Source: Bacteroidota bacterium (GTDB taxonomy: Bacteria > Bacteroidota > Bacteroidia > UKL13-3). From it: a stretch of DNA of 14,489 nt. Of the stretch, positions 1-6,772 are shown in pieces (the first letter of the stretch is position 1; the number at the start of each line of letters is the position of its first letter). The stretch is taken from contig CANHJJ010000017.1 of the NCBI GenBank assembly GCA_947460565.1, positions 1 through 14,489 on the forward strand. The letters are read 5' to 3'. Under the pieces are notes generated by a model. It was not told the origin of the DNA. It saw only the letters and a list, made by a program, of their open reading frames with translations, and searched no databases. Both the position numbers and the translations under genes were made by a program.

Positions 1-1273
1 AATGTGGGTTGAATTTTATGCGGTTGTTATAATCAAGGGCATATAAATTGGCAATGGCATCATTCATATCAGGAAATTTTGTTTTGTCGATTATGCGCCT
101 TATTTGATAAAACCTGAATTTAAGGGCATGACTCATTTTACCATTCTTGTAGTCGAGATGCGGGTCAATGCTGATGATTTGGTTTAAGTTTACAATGGGT
201 TTAGTTCCATTATACTGCTTCAAAGAGCCTGTATCTGCGTTCTGCCAAAGAAAATAACTACCCGAATAATCAAGCATGATATTGGCATTTAAACCAAAGC
301 TAAGATTAGGAATAGATGAAGGTCTGTAGCGTGTTTTGATATAAGTTCTAATTCTATGTTCGTCATTATACTGCAAATGGCTGGTGATGCTAGTAATATT
401 GCCACTTAACACCAAATCGAACTTACCCCATACTTGCTTATGGCTAAATGATAAACCAGTTGAGTTTGGCTTTCCTGCCAATGAGTCCCACCAATTGATG
501 TAACTCCTATCATAATTCTGCATAACACCTTGGTAGAATTGAATTTTTGTTTGTGGTTTTTTGCCGGGCCAACCTGTTCTCACATTCACAGTTCCATTCA
601 AAGCTGATGAGCCATACAAAACCGATGCAGAACCTTTAATAACCTCAATTTGTTCTGCTCCTTCAATGGGAAGGAACTTCCATCTAACATCACCTAAGTC
701 GGCACCTAATAAGGGCATATCATCAAGCAAAACTGAAACTTTGCTACCTGTATTGTAGCTGAAGCCCACACCCCCACGAATGGTGGCTTGCCCATCTACC
801 ACTTGAATGCCTGGAATACGATTGATAACTTGAGATAAGTCTTGTGAGGCCGTATTATCGATTAAATAAGGTTTGATGATGCTTACAGAGGTGATTTCTC
901 TCGCAATTTTTTTTTCTTCGCGACTACCTGAAACTACAAATTGGTCAAGCTGGTTTTGAAATGGTTCAAGTTCAATATTAAAGTTACGTATGCCAAAATC
1001 TTCTTCGTTCAAATTTCTTTCATACAGTCGATATCCAATTCTTGAAACCCTTAATAAATGTTTACCTGGTTGTGTTTTAAACCTAAAAAATCCTGCACTA
1101 TCTGTAAATTGTCTTTCTCCTTTGTCCAAGAGCACAGAGGCCATTTGTAGCGGCTCATCTGTTATGATGTCTGTTATCCTTCCTTGAATAATTAAATTTT
1201 GTGCTTCAGTAAAAAAAGAAAAACATACACATGTAAATAGTAATAGAAATATTTTGCTCCTGCCTTTAATCAT
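1..1273 (-). CDS. TonB-dependent outer-membrane receptor, N-terminal part (C-terminus beyond window)
   Basis: The frame is open from an ATG at 1273-1271 to the left window edge, giving 424 codons without a stop. Residues 1-25 are a signal peptide (basic start, FLLLFTCVCFSFF core, cleavage near TEAQ). Residues about 27-105 form a carboxypeptidase-regulatory-like/CarboxypepD_reg domain (QGRITD start, DSAGFFRF core). A VVSGSREEKK segment near 113-122 leads into the plug domain at about 120-235, with the typical NRIPGIQVVDG, IRGG, VLLDDMP and EVIKGSASVLYGSSALNGTVNV motifs. The start of the beta-barrel follows, rich in alternating aromatic residues. Such receptors import iron chelates, cobalamin or other ligands across the outer membrane using TonB energy; the ligand cannot be read from this part. 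There are no SusC-specific signs and no SusD partner in view. The gene diverges from citrate synthase across a 168-bp gap. Confidence 0.93.
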   Translation of the reverse strand, partial: MIKGRSKIFLLLFTCVCFSFFTEAQNLIIQGRITDIITDEPLQMASVLLDKGERQFTDSAGFFRFKTQPGKHLLRVSRIGYRLYERNLNEEDFGIRNFNIELEPFQNQLDQFVVSGSREEKKIAREITSVSIIKPYLIDNTASQDLSQVINRIPGIQVVDGQATIRGGVGFSYNTGSKVSVLLDDMPLLGADLGDVRWKFLPIEGAEQIEVIKGSASVLYGSSALNGTVNVRTGWPGKKPQTKIQFYQGVMQNYDRSYINWWDSLAGKPNSTGLSFSHKQVWGKFDLVLSGNITSITSHLQYNDEHRIRTYIKTRYRPSSIPNLSFGLNANIMLDYSGSYFLWQNADTGSLKQYNGTKPIVNLNQIISIDPHLDYKNGKMSHALKFRFYQIRRIIDKTKFPDMNDAIANLYALDYNNRIKFNPH

Positions 1274-1441
1274 TATCAAATAGTTACTCTAATTTTTAGC
1301 TAATTTATGTCAAGTTTAAGAAATATTATCATTTACTGCTAAAAATCTTATGAAGTTTTTATGCAAGTCAGCAAACAATTATTAATTTCGGGCGGTTTTT
1401 AAGAGTAAGAAACCACAAAAACATAAAATTATAAAACTGTA

Positions 1442-2758
1442 ATGGGTAATTTAAAAGAGAAATTCGCGGAAAAAGCCATGCCATTGGCTGTTGAGATTAG
1501 AAACTTCGTTAAAGAGAATGCCAATGTAGCATTAGGTGAGTTTACGGTAGAGGATGTGTATGCTGGTCAGAAAGGCATCATAGGCCTGTTAACAGAAACT
1601 TCACTTCTAGATTCTAACGAAGGAATTCGTTTCCGTGGCTACTCTATTCCAGAATTACGTCAACTATTACCAAAAGTTCCGGGTGGCACAGAGCCATTAC
1701 CAGAAGGTTTATTTTATTTGATGTTAATTGGCGAGTTGCCAACTTATGATGATGTATTAGAGATTCAAGCCAATTGGGCTGCTCGTTCAACAGTGCCTGC
1801 GCATGTATATGCTGCTTTGGATGCTATGCCAATTACAACTCATCCAATGACTCAGTTGACCATGGCTATTATGGCATTGCAAACTGAATCTGTTTTTGCA
1901 AAAGCTTACCGTGAAGGTATCAACAAAAAAGATTACTGGGATTATACCTACGAAGATGTTTGCACACTATTGGCTCGTTTGCCATTGGTTGCAGCATATA
2001 TTTACAGAAGAACTTATAAAAATGGTGAGCATATTCCTGCGGATCCTAAATTGGATTGGGCTGCAAACTTTGCGCACATGTTGGGCATAGACCAAAATGA
2101 GTTTTACAAATTGATGCGTTTGTATTTAACCATACATGCGGATCATGAAGGTGGAAATGTATCTGCACATACTACGCACTTAGTAGGTTCAGCTTTATCA
2201 GATCCTTATCTTTCATTGGCTGCTGCCATGAACGGTTTGGCAGGTCCATTGCATGGTTTGGCTAATCAAGAAGTAATACGTTGGATATTTGAGATGATTG
2301 ACGAAATAGGTCATGATCCAAGTGAAGATGATATCGCAGCCTATATTCAAAAAACCTTGACTGAAGGAAAAGTAGTTCCTGGTTATGGCCATGCTGTATT
2401 GCGTCAAACAGACCCTCGTTTTACGGCACAACAAGAGTTTGCAAAAACATATATGCCTGAAGATAGATTGGTAAACATCGTTTGGAAAATATACAAAGTT
2501 GCTCCGCCAATTTTAGAAAACACTGGTAAAATTAAAAACCCTTGGCCTAATGTGGATGCTCACTCTGGAGCATTGCTATTGCATTATGGTTTGGTTGAAT
2601 CAGATTTCTATACAGTAATGTTTGGTGTCAGTCGTGCATTGGGTGTATTAGCTAGTTTGATTTGGGACAGAGCATTGGGTTTACCAATTGAGAGACCAAA
2701 ATCTGTAACTTATGATTGGATGAAAAAAGCAGTAGCAGCTAAAAAAGCGAATGCTTAA
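1442..2758 (+). CDS. gltA: Citrate synthase, mitochondrial (eukaryotic) type
   Basis: Condenses acetyl-CoA and oxaloacetate to citrate in the cytoplasm, the entry step of the TCA cycle. The 438-residue product carries the whole active site: H271 in LHGLANQE, H317 in VPGYGHAVLR and D372 in NPWPNVDAHSG. These match pig mitochondrial His274, His320 and Asp375 with a constant offset of three, so the alignment is nearly gap-free there. The NPWPNVDAHSG, FGVSRALGVLA and RALGLPIERPKS motifs are those of the eukaryotic-type enzyme, not of the hexameric NADH-inhibited E. coli type. The ATG at 1442 is preceded by an A-rich leader without Shine-Dalgarno, usual in this phylum. The gene appears monocistronic: it has 168 bp of upstream spacer and a strong terminator directly after the stop. 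There is no targeting presequence. Confidence 0.97.
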   Translation: MGNLKEKFAEKAMPLAVEIRNFVKENANVALGEFTVEDVYAGQKGIIGLLTETSLLDSNEGIRFRGYSIPELRQLLPKVPGGTEPLPEGLFYLMLIGELPTYDDVLEIQANWAARSTVPAHVYAALDAMPITTHPMTQLTMAIMALQTESVFAKAYREGINKKDYWDYTYEDVCTLLARLPLVAAYIYRRTYKNGEHIPADPKLDWAANFAHMLGIDQNEFYKLMRLYLTIHADHEGGNVSAHTTHLVGSALSDPYLSLAAAMNGLAGPLHGLANQEVIRWIFEMIDEIGHDPSEDDIAAYIQKTLTEGKVVPGYGHAVLRQTDPRFTAQQEFAKTYMPEDRLVNIVWKIYKVAPPILENTGKIKNPWPNVDAHSGALLLHYGLVESDFYTVMFGVSRALGVLASLIWDRALGLPIERPKSVTYDWMKKAVAAKKANA

Positions 2759-2777
2759 TTTATTAATATGATTTATT

Positions 2778-2809
2778 GAGAGGCTGTCCGAAAGGGTAGC
2801 CTCTTTTTT
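2778..2809 (+). terminator. Rho-independent terminator of citrate synthase
   Basis: Stem AGAGGCT (2779-2785) pairs with AGCCTCT (2798-2804). A G-T/T-G step and CC/GG pairs then close on a GAAA tetraloop (2790-2793). A run of T follows to 2809. It lies 20 bp after the citrate synthase stop and ends 25 bp before the lptE start, so it separates the two genes. Confidence 0.88.
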
Positions 2810-2822
2810 GTTTAAAATACAT

Positions 2823-2830
2823 TAGTTTTG
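2823..2830 (+). promoter_or_regulatory. Possible -7 box (TAnnTTTG) of lptE
   Basis: TAGTTTTG fits the TAnnTTTG consensus of the housekeeping sigma factor of Bacteroidota. It ends only 4 bp before the lptE ATG, so transcription would start at or inside the start codon (a leaderless or nearly leaderless mRNA). A TTTG lies upstream in the terminator T-tract, but its spacing of about 12 bp is shorter than usual. An 8-mer with four T can occur by chance in this AT-rich DNA. Confidence 0.3.
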
Positions 2831-2834
2831 TGCT

Positions 2835-3338
2835 ATGCAAAAATCAATTCTTGGCTTGTTTTTATTTTGTCTTTTGTTGTTATCATCTTGCGGTGTTTAT
2901 ACCCATTCAGGAGCAAGTGTGCCACCCGATGCCAAAACATTTTCGGTGGCCTTTATACAAAACACAGCTAGCATTGTTGCCCCAACTTTAAGTCAAACAT
3001 TAACAGAAAAGTTAAAACAAAAATTTATCAATGAAACCTCATTGAAATTAACACAAGAAGATGGTGATTTTGCCTTTAGTGGTAAAATAACTGACTATAA
3101 AGTAGCACCTGCAGCTGTGCAAGGAAACCAAGCTAATGCAGTTACTAGACTAACTGTTTCAATTGAGATTACATTTGAAAGTAATAAGGACGAAACCAAA
3201 AATTTCAAAGAAGTTTTTTCACGCAATGTAGATTTTGATGCAAGCCTGAGTTTAGCTTCAGAGGAACCAAGATTGATAACAGAAGTAACTGCCATGTTGG
3301 TTCAGGATGTTTTCAATAAGGCATTTATTAATTGGTAA
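2835..3338 (+). CDS. lptE: LptE-like LPS-assembly lipoprotein
   Basis: Product of 167 residues with a lipoprotein signal peptide: short basic start, Leu/Phe-rich core at 5-16 and lipobox LSSC with the acylated Cys at 19. The mature chain reads CGVYTHSGASVPPDAKTFSV, then NPTLSQT-like (APTLSQTLTEKLKQKF), a D-G-D-FSGKITDY strand, an NRLT-like VTRLTVSIEI strand, an F-SRNVDFDAS segment and a C-terminal LVQDVFNKAFINW. This is the pattern of the Bacteroidota branch of the LptE family. LptE plugs the LptD barrel in the outer membrane and helps insert lipopolysaccharide on the cell surface. LptD is not in the window. It precedes uvrB by 67 bp on the same strand, so co-transcription is possible but has no functional logic. 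Assignment rests on recalled family resemblance. Confidence 0.85.
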   Translation: MQKSILGLFLFCLLLLSSCGVYTHSGASVPPDAKTFSVAFIQNTASIVAPTLSQTLTEKLKQKFINETSLKLTQEDGDFAFSGKITDYKVAPAAVQGNQANAVTRLTVSIEITFESNKDETKNFKEVFSRNVDFDASLSLASEEPRLITEVTAMLVQDVFNKAFINW

Positions 3339-3405
3339 TTAGTTTATAGTTTTATTAAGACTATAGATAGTTTTTTCTTATCCAACTCATTTTACTTTTC
3401 AAATC

Positions 3406-5442
3406 ATGTCATTCCAACTCATTTCAGATTATATTCCAACAGGCGATCAACCAGGTGCTATCAAAGCATTGGTAAAGGGATTGGAGCAAGGTGATAAATC
3501 GCAAGTGCTTTTGGGAGTGACAGGTAGTGGTAAGACCTTTACCATGGCCAATGTCATACAACAGGTGCAAAGACCTACCTTAATACTAAGTCATAATAAA
3601 ACGCTTGTAGCTCAATTATACAGCGAGTTTAAACAGTTTTTTCCAAACAATAAAGTTGAGTATTTCGTAAGTTATTACGATTATTACCAACCTGAAGCCT
3701 TCATCCCTTCTAGTAATACTTATATCGAAAAAGACCTTGCCATCAATGAAGAAATAGAGAAAATGAGGTTGGCTACTACATCTACACTCATGAGTGGTAG
3801 GAGAGATATTATTGTGGTGGCATCTGTGAGTTGTATTTATGGTGCAGGAAATCCTAAGGACTATGAAAAAAGCACCATTAGGATTCATGTAGGTCAGAAA
3901 ATTGGCCGAAATACGTTTTTGTTTTCTTTGGTTGATTCATTGTACAGTCGCACCACTGCTGAATTTAATAGAGGTAACTTTCGAGTAAAAGGAGATGTTG
4001 TAGATGTATTTCCTGCATACGCAGATTTTGCTTTTCGTATTCAGTTTTTTGGAGATGAGGTTGAAAGCATTGATATTATTGACCCTGTGAGTGGAAAAAA
4101 ACAAGAGTCTGCCAAAGACATTGCCATTTTCCCTGCTAACTTATATGTTACTCCTAAGGATCAGCTAAGAGAGGCCATGATTCAAATTCAAGATGATTTG
4201 GTGGCACAGATTGAATATTTTAAAAGTGTAGGTAAGTTTTTAGAAGCAAAACGTTTAGAGGAAAGAACCAATTTTGACCTTGAAATGATGCGTGAGTTGG
4301 GCTATTGCAGCGGTATTGAAAATTACAGTCGCTATATGGATAAGAGAAATGCGGGTGATAGACCGTTCTGTATTATTGATTATTTTCCTAAAGATTTTTT
4401 GTTGATGGTGGATGAAAGCCACGTATCAATGCCACAAGTTCGCGCCATGTATGGTGGAGATAGAAGTAGAAAGCAAAACTTAGTTGAATATGGATTTAGA
4501 CTTCCTTCAGCTATGGATAATCGACCACTTACCTTTTCAGAATTTGAAGGCATGATACCACAAACCATTTATGTGAGCGCTACGCCTGCAGATTATGAGA
4601 TACAGCAAGCGGGCGGTATTTTGGTTGAACAAATCATTCGTCCAACTGGTTTATTAGATCCTACCATCGAGGTGCGTCCTTGTTTGAATCAGGTGGATGA
4701 TTTGTTGGATGAAATAGATGAACGCATAAAAATGGGTGATAGAATTCTTGTGACCACCTTAACTAAGCGCATGGCGGAAGAATTAAGCAAGTATATGATT
4801 CGCTTAAATATTAAGTGTAGTTATATACATAGTGAAGTGAAAACCCTTGATCGTGTTGAGATTTTGAGAAACCTTCGCTTGGGAGTATTTGATGTGCTTA
4901 TAGGTGTGAACTTATTAAGAGAAGGTTTGGATTTGCCAGAGGTTAGTTTGGTGGCCATTATGGATGCTGATAAAGAAGGTTTTTTGAGGAATGATAAATC
5001 ATTGACGCAAACCATTGGTCGTGCAGCTAGAAATGATAGGGGCAAGGTAATTATGTATGCAGATGTGATGACAGATAGTATGCAGCGCACCATTAATGAA
5101 ACCTATAGAAGACGCGATATTCAAATTGCCTATAATACCAAGCATGGAATAACCCCAACTACCATTAGAAGAAGTAAGGAAGAGATTATAAAACAAACCA
5201 GTATAGCTGATGCTAGAACGCTAGGAGGAGAGCCAATAGGTAGAGCGTATGTAGAACCTGAAGAATTCAACATTGCCGCAGATCCTGTTGTAGAGTATTT
5301 GAGCAAACCTAAGCTACAAAAAATGCTTGAAGAAACCCAAAAACGCATGCAAAAAGCAGCCAAAGAACTCGACTTTATGGAAGCTGCAAGATTAAGAGAT
5401 GAGATGTTTGGTCTTCAGAAAAAATTAGATGAAATGAAATAA
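3406..5442 (+). CDS. uvrB: Excinuclease ABC subunit B (UvrB)
   Basis: DNA-damage recognition helicase of nucleotide excision repair. It is loaded by UvrA, verifies the lesion and recruits UvrC for dual incision. Its 678 residues are close to the usual length of about 670. Visible in order: Walker A GVTGSGKT (37-44); the damage-probing beta-hairpin with YYDYYQPEAFIP from residue 90; Walker B-like box DESH (336-339); helicase motif V region LLREGLDLPEVSLVAI; motif VI QTIGRAARN (535-543); and a C-terminal UVR motif (about 635-672, KELDFMEAARLRDEM) that contacts UvrC. All key motifs look intact. The ATG at 3406 starts the family-typical MSFQLISDYIPTGDQP N-terminus. Neighbouring uvrA or uvrC are absent, so it is a stand-alone gene as in many genomes. 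No obvious LexA-type operator was seen upstream. Confidence 0.98.
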   Translation: MSFQLISDYIPTGDQPGAIKALVKGLEQGDKSQVLLGVTGSGKTFTMANVIQQVQRPTLILSHNKTLVAQLYSEFKQFFPNNKVEYFVSYYDYYQPEAFIPSSNTYIEKDLAINEEIEKMRLATTSTLMSGRRDIIVVASVSCIYGAGNPKDYEKSTIRIHVGQKIGRNTFLFSLVDSLYSRTTAEFNRGNFRVKGDVVDVFPAYADFAFRIQFFGDEVESIDIIDPVSGKKQESAKDIAIFPANLYVTPKDQLREAMIQIQDDLVAQIEYFKSVGKFLEAKRLEERTNFDLEMMRELGYCSGIENYSRYMDKRNAGDRPFCIIDYFPKDFLLMVDESHVSMPQVRAMYGGDRSRKQNLVEYGFRLPSAMDNRPLTFSEFEGMIPQTIYVSATPADYEIQQAGGILVEQIIRPTGLLDPTIEVRPCLNQVDDLLDEIDERIKMGDRILVTTLTKRMAEELSKYMIRLNIKCSYIHSEVKTLDRVEILRNLRLGVFDVLIGVNLLREGLDLPEVSLVAIMDADKEGFLRNDKSLTQTIGRAARNDRGKVIMYADVMTDSMQRTINETYRRRDIQIAYNTKHGITPTTIRRSKEEIIKQTSIADARTLGGEPIGRAYVEPEEFNIAADPVVEYLSKPKLQKMLEETQKRMQKAAKELDFMEAARLRDEMFGLQKKLDEMK

Positions 5443-5474
5443 AAAAAGCTGCCCTATAATCGGGCAGCCTTTTT
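5441..5474. terminator. Bidirectional terminator after uvrB
   Basis: Stem GCTGCCC (5448-5454) pairs perfectly with GGGCAGC (5462-5468) around a 7-nt loop. T5470-5474 follows on the plus strand. A5441-5447 precedes it and gives a T-run on the minus strand. It can therefore end both uvrB and the minus-strand toxin-antitoxin transcript that reads toward it. Confidence 0.85.
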
Positions 5475-5477
5475 ATT

Positions 5478-5634
5478 GTCTGTCATTTTGAGCGGAGTCG
5501 AAAAATAGACTGACTCATATATATGTCGTTCTCGACTCCGCTCGAACTGACAAATGCATTCTCCACTCGAACTGACAAATGCTGCCCGTACTTGAACTGA
5601 CAAGCGATACAACACTTTTTATTTTGAAATGACC
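5478..5634. repeat. REP-like palindromic element, copy 1
   Basis: Direct copy of 6615-6772. Its core is a long hairpin: arm 5481-5501 pairs with 5532-5552 over 21 positions with two mismatches, core GAGCGGAGTCGA against TCGACTCCGCTC, loop 30 nt. The 3' arm is the first of three similar 16-mers (CTCGAACTGACAAATG type) starting at 5541, 5566 and 5591, an exact 25-bp period. The right end contains TTATTTTGAAATGACC, identical to the last codons (VISK plus stop, read on minus) of the protease gene at 6757, although no such gene continues here. Motifs of this kind (gtcattttgagcggagtcga) are common intergenic repeats in Bacteroidota genomes. Confidence 0.85.
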
Positions 5635-5740
5635 TTTGCTTTCGCAAGTGTTAAGCGAAGCTTTACTTGTGAAAACAGATAATAAAAGTTTATTACTTTT
5701 ATTAAACCTTATTTGGTTATTGTGAATTTTTGCCAAACCA
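5635..5740. other. Spacer between repeat copy 1 and antitoxin
   Basis: Non-coding as far as can be seen. It holds an imperfect hairpin around 5645-5670 (CAAGTGTTAAGC against GCTTTACTTG) and AT-rich sequence. Reading on minus from the shared T9SS tail codons gives no recognisable sorting domain upstream of the last few residues. Confidence 0.4.
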
Positions 5741-5896
5741 CTATTGTGCGCATGGCTTTATTGTCGTTGCCGATTTGCGGTTATTAAAGTATTCCAAAAT
5801 TTCGGCTTTGGTCATTTTGGATAACTTCTCACTTAATTTGTCTCTTTGTTGTCGCATAAAATGTACTGCGTCAAATTGTTTTTCAGTCTTCTTCAT
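5741..5896 (-). CDS. Small putative antitoxin overlapping the PIN toxin gene
   Basis: A 51-codon frame starting at ATG 5896-5894 and ending with TAG at 5743-5741. Its start lies inside the last codons of the PIN gene, overlapping by 14 nt in another frame, a spacing typical of translationally coupled toxin-antitoxin pairs. The product begins MKKTEKQFDAVHFMRQQRDK and continues with LSEKLSKMTKAEILEYF, then a basic NNRKSATTIKPCAQ tail. It is a charged, helix-prone peptide with no membrane segment. Small partners of this style (FDAV-MR-RD then a MT-EI-EYF helix) commonly follow PIN proteins in Bacteroidota and cyanobacteria, from memory. The inferred role is to bind and block the PIN nuclease and perhaps the operon promoter. 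The order toxin-antitoxin is the reverse of classical vapBC. The frame is too short for many gene callers. Confidence 0.72.
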   Translation of the reverse strand: MKKTEKQFDAVHFMRQQRDKLSEKLSKMTKAEILEYFNNRKSATTIKPCAQ

Positions 5897-6347
5897 ATTT
5901 TTCAAATTCTCTTGGTGAACGTATTTCTAATTGTTTATAACCATTTTTAATGTTTATGGAGTTGTAACCACGTATTCTTTGCACATTTACTATATGTTTA
6001 AAATTCCAACTTATTAAAAAGTCTGCACGATTTATTGTTGCTAACGCAATATGCAAACAGTCTGCAAAACTCGTTTGTCCAACCACCTTTTCAGAGATAT
6101 ATTCTGATGCTAGGTCAATGGCTTCTGAGGTAGTTTCAAGAAATTCAGTGTTGTCAATTTTGATACTTTTAACAAGGTCTTTTACATTTTCGGGGGGAAA
6201 TTCTAATTCATCTTGTGTAACTGTCGAAAAAAGCAATGTGAATTCGTTATTTTTAAGTCGATCAAACAGCGGAATTGTATGTTCAGCGAACTCTTCATCA
6301 AAGTGTCCGCCAAAAACAGATGTGTCAATATAAATTCGTTGTTTCAT
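5883..6347 (-). CDS. PIN-domain protein, probable toxin RNase
   Basis: A 154-residue PIN-fold protein. It starts MKQRIYIDTSVFGG with the first acidic metal ligand at D8. E47 (TQDELE) and D96 (SFADCLHIALAT) supply the next ligands, and the motif ADFLISWNFKHI (108-119) occupies the place of the last acidic residue, with N115 in the usual Asp position, as in a known PIN subgroup. The C-terminus GYKQLEIRSPREF is a recurrent tail of bacterial PIN proteins of this type. PIN toxins are Mg-dependent ribonucleases that cut tRNA, rRNA or mRNA; the target here is unknown. The partner is the small frame overlapping its stop. The TGA at 5885-5883 is followed within the overlap by the partner's continuation. 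The module sits between two direct repeats, suggesting acquisition or trapping in a duplication. A nuclease without a toxin role remains possible. Confidence 0.85.
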   Translation of the reverse strand: MKQRIYIDTSVFGGHFDEEFAEHTIPLFDRLKNNEFTLLFSTVTQDELEFPPENVKDLVKSIKIDNTEFLETTSEAIDLASEYISEKVVGQTSFADCLHIALATINRADFLISWNFKHIVNVQRIRGYNSINIKNGYKQLEIRSPREFEKYEED

Positions 6348-6352
6348 CAGGT

Positions 6353-6360
6353 CAAATTTA
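6353..6360 (-). promoter_or_regulatory. Possible -7 box of the PIN gene
   Basis: On the minus strand the bases read TAAATTTG, matching TAnnTTTG, ending 5 bp before the PIN ATG. No TTTG at normal -33 spacing was found. The same near-start placement is seen for lptE. This is weak evidence on its own. Confidence 0.22.
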
Positions 6361-6525
6361 CAAAAAATGTTTGTTTTTGTTAGGTGTTTTTGGTATTGAT
6401 TTAATTTCTTCCATTTTAAAAATATTTCTGGTATAGGGATTTATTATTGAAAAATAGTCTTTGATTTGGTCTGTCAAAATATCCAAAACCATATATTGAA
6501 ATATGTCGATGGTTCTTATCATTTT
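6361..6525. other. AT-rich spacer upstream of the toxin gene
   Basis: Part of a 409-bp stretch (6348-6756) with no convincing gene. A minus-strand frame from 6585 to 6358 exists but begins inside a terminator hairpin and has no recognisable family. No IS end, att site or tRNA fragment was seen. Confidence 0.35.
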
Positions 6526-6570
6526 TTGAATGAGATGAAGTAAAAAAGGCTGCTCAATCATTAGGCAGCC
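6526..6570 (-). terminator. Terminator of the protease gene; diverged copy of the uvrB stop and terminator
   Basis: Stem GGCTGC (6548-6553) pairs with GCAGCC (6565-6570). On the minus strand the hairpin is followed by a T-run (A6542-6547 on plus), suited to end the protease transcript coming from 6757. The plus strand just before it reads as codons L-N-E-M-K-stop (6526-6543), closely resembling the uvrB ending L-D-E-M-K-stop, and the hairpin resembles the uvrB terminator. It therefore looks like a diverged duplicate of 5425-5469. Confidence 0.65.
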
Positions 6571-6614
6571 TAATCCTTTTGTCAATTATATTGGTAATTG
6601 TTATGTCAATAAGA

Positions 6615-6772
6615 GTCTGTCATTTTGAGCGGAGTCGAAAAATAAACAGACTCTTACCCAAGCCAGTTCTCGACTCCGCTCGAACTGACAAATGCATTCT
6701 CCACTCGAACTGACAAATGTTGCCCGTACTTGAGCAGACAAGCGATGCAACACTTTTTATTTTGAAATGACC
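6615..6772. repeat. REP-like palindromic element, copy 2
   Basis: Direct copy of 5478-5634. The first 30 bp are identical. From 6666 to 6772 only 4 of about 107 positions differ. Between these the hairpin loop (20-21 bp) is unrelated. Hairpin arms are 6618-6638 and 6670-6690, identical to those of copy 1. The 16-mer boxes start at 6679, 6704 and 6729, again with a 25-bp period. The right end overlaps the last codons and stop of the protease gene. Confidence 0.87.

Noticed and set aside
1274..1441. Divergent receptor/citrate synthase spacer searched for promoters or a riboswitch
   Set aside because: No exact TAnnTTTG box, operator palindrome or structured leader was convincing; only AT-rich sequence was seen.
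3345..3376. TATAGT/ACTATA inverted repeat followed by T-run between lptE and uvrB, considered as a terminator
   Set aside because: The stem is six A/T-rich pairs with a long loop and is separated from the T-run; too weak to call.
5515..5736. Minus-strand 73-codon frame through repeat copy 1, considered as a gene or T9SS remnant
   Set aside because: Most of it is the REP-like element read as protein, in a frame different from the VISK-stop tail. No domain is visible.
6358..6585. Minus-strand 75-codon frame just upstream of the PIN gene, considered as an upstream antitoxin
   Set aside because: It begins inside the terminator hairpin that would end the protease transcript, has an unusual composition and no recognisable motif. 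The overlapping small frame downstream of the toxin is a better partner.
5478..6772. Direct repeats considered as ends of an insertion sequence or a CRISPR array
   Set aside because: There is no transposase and no terminal inverted repeats with a target duplication of IS size. The 25-bp boxes have short, similar gaps rather than unique 30-40-bp spacers.
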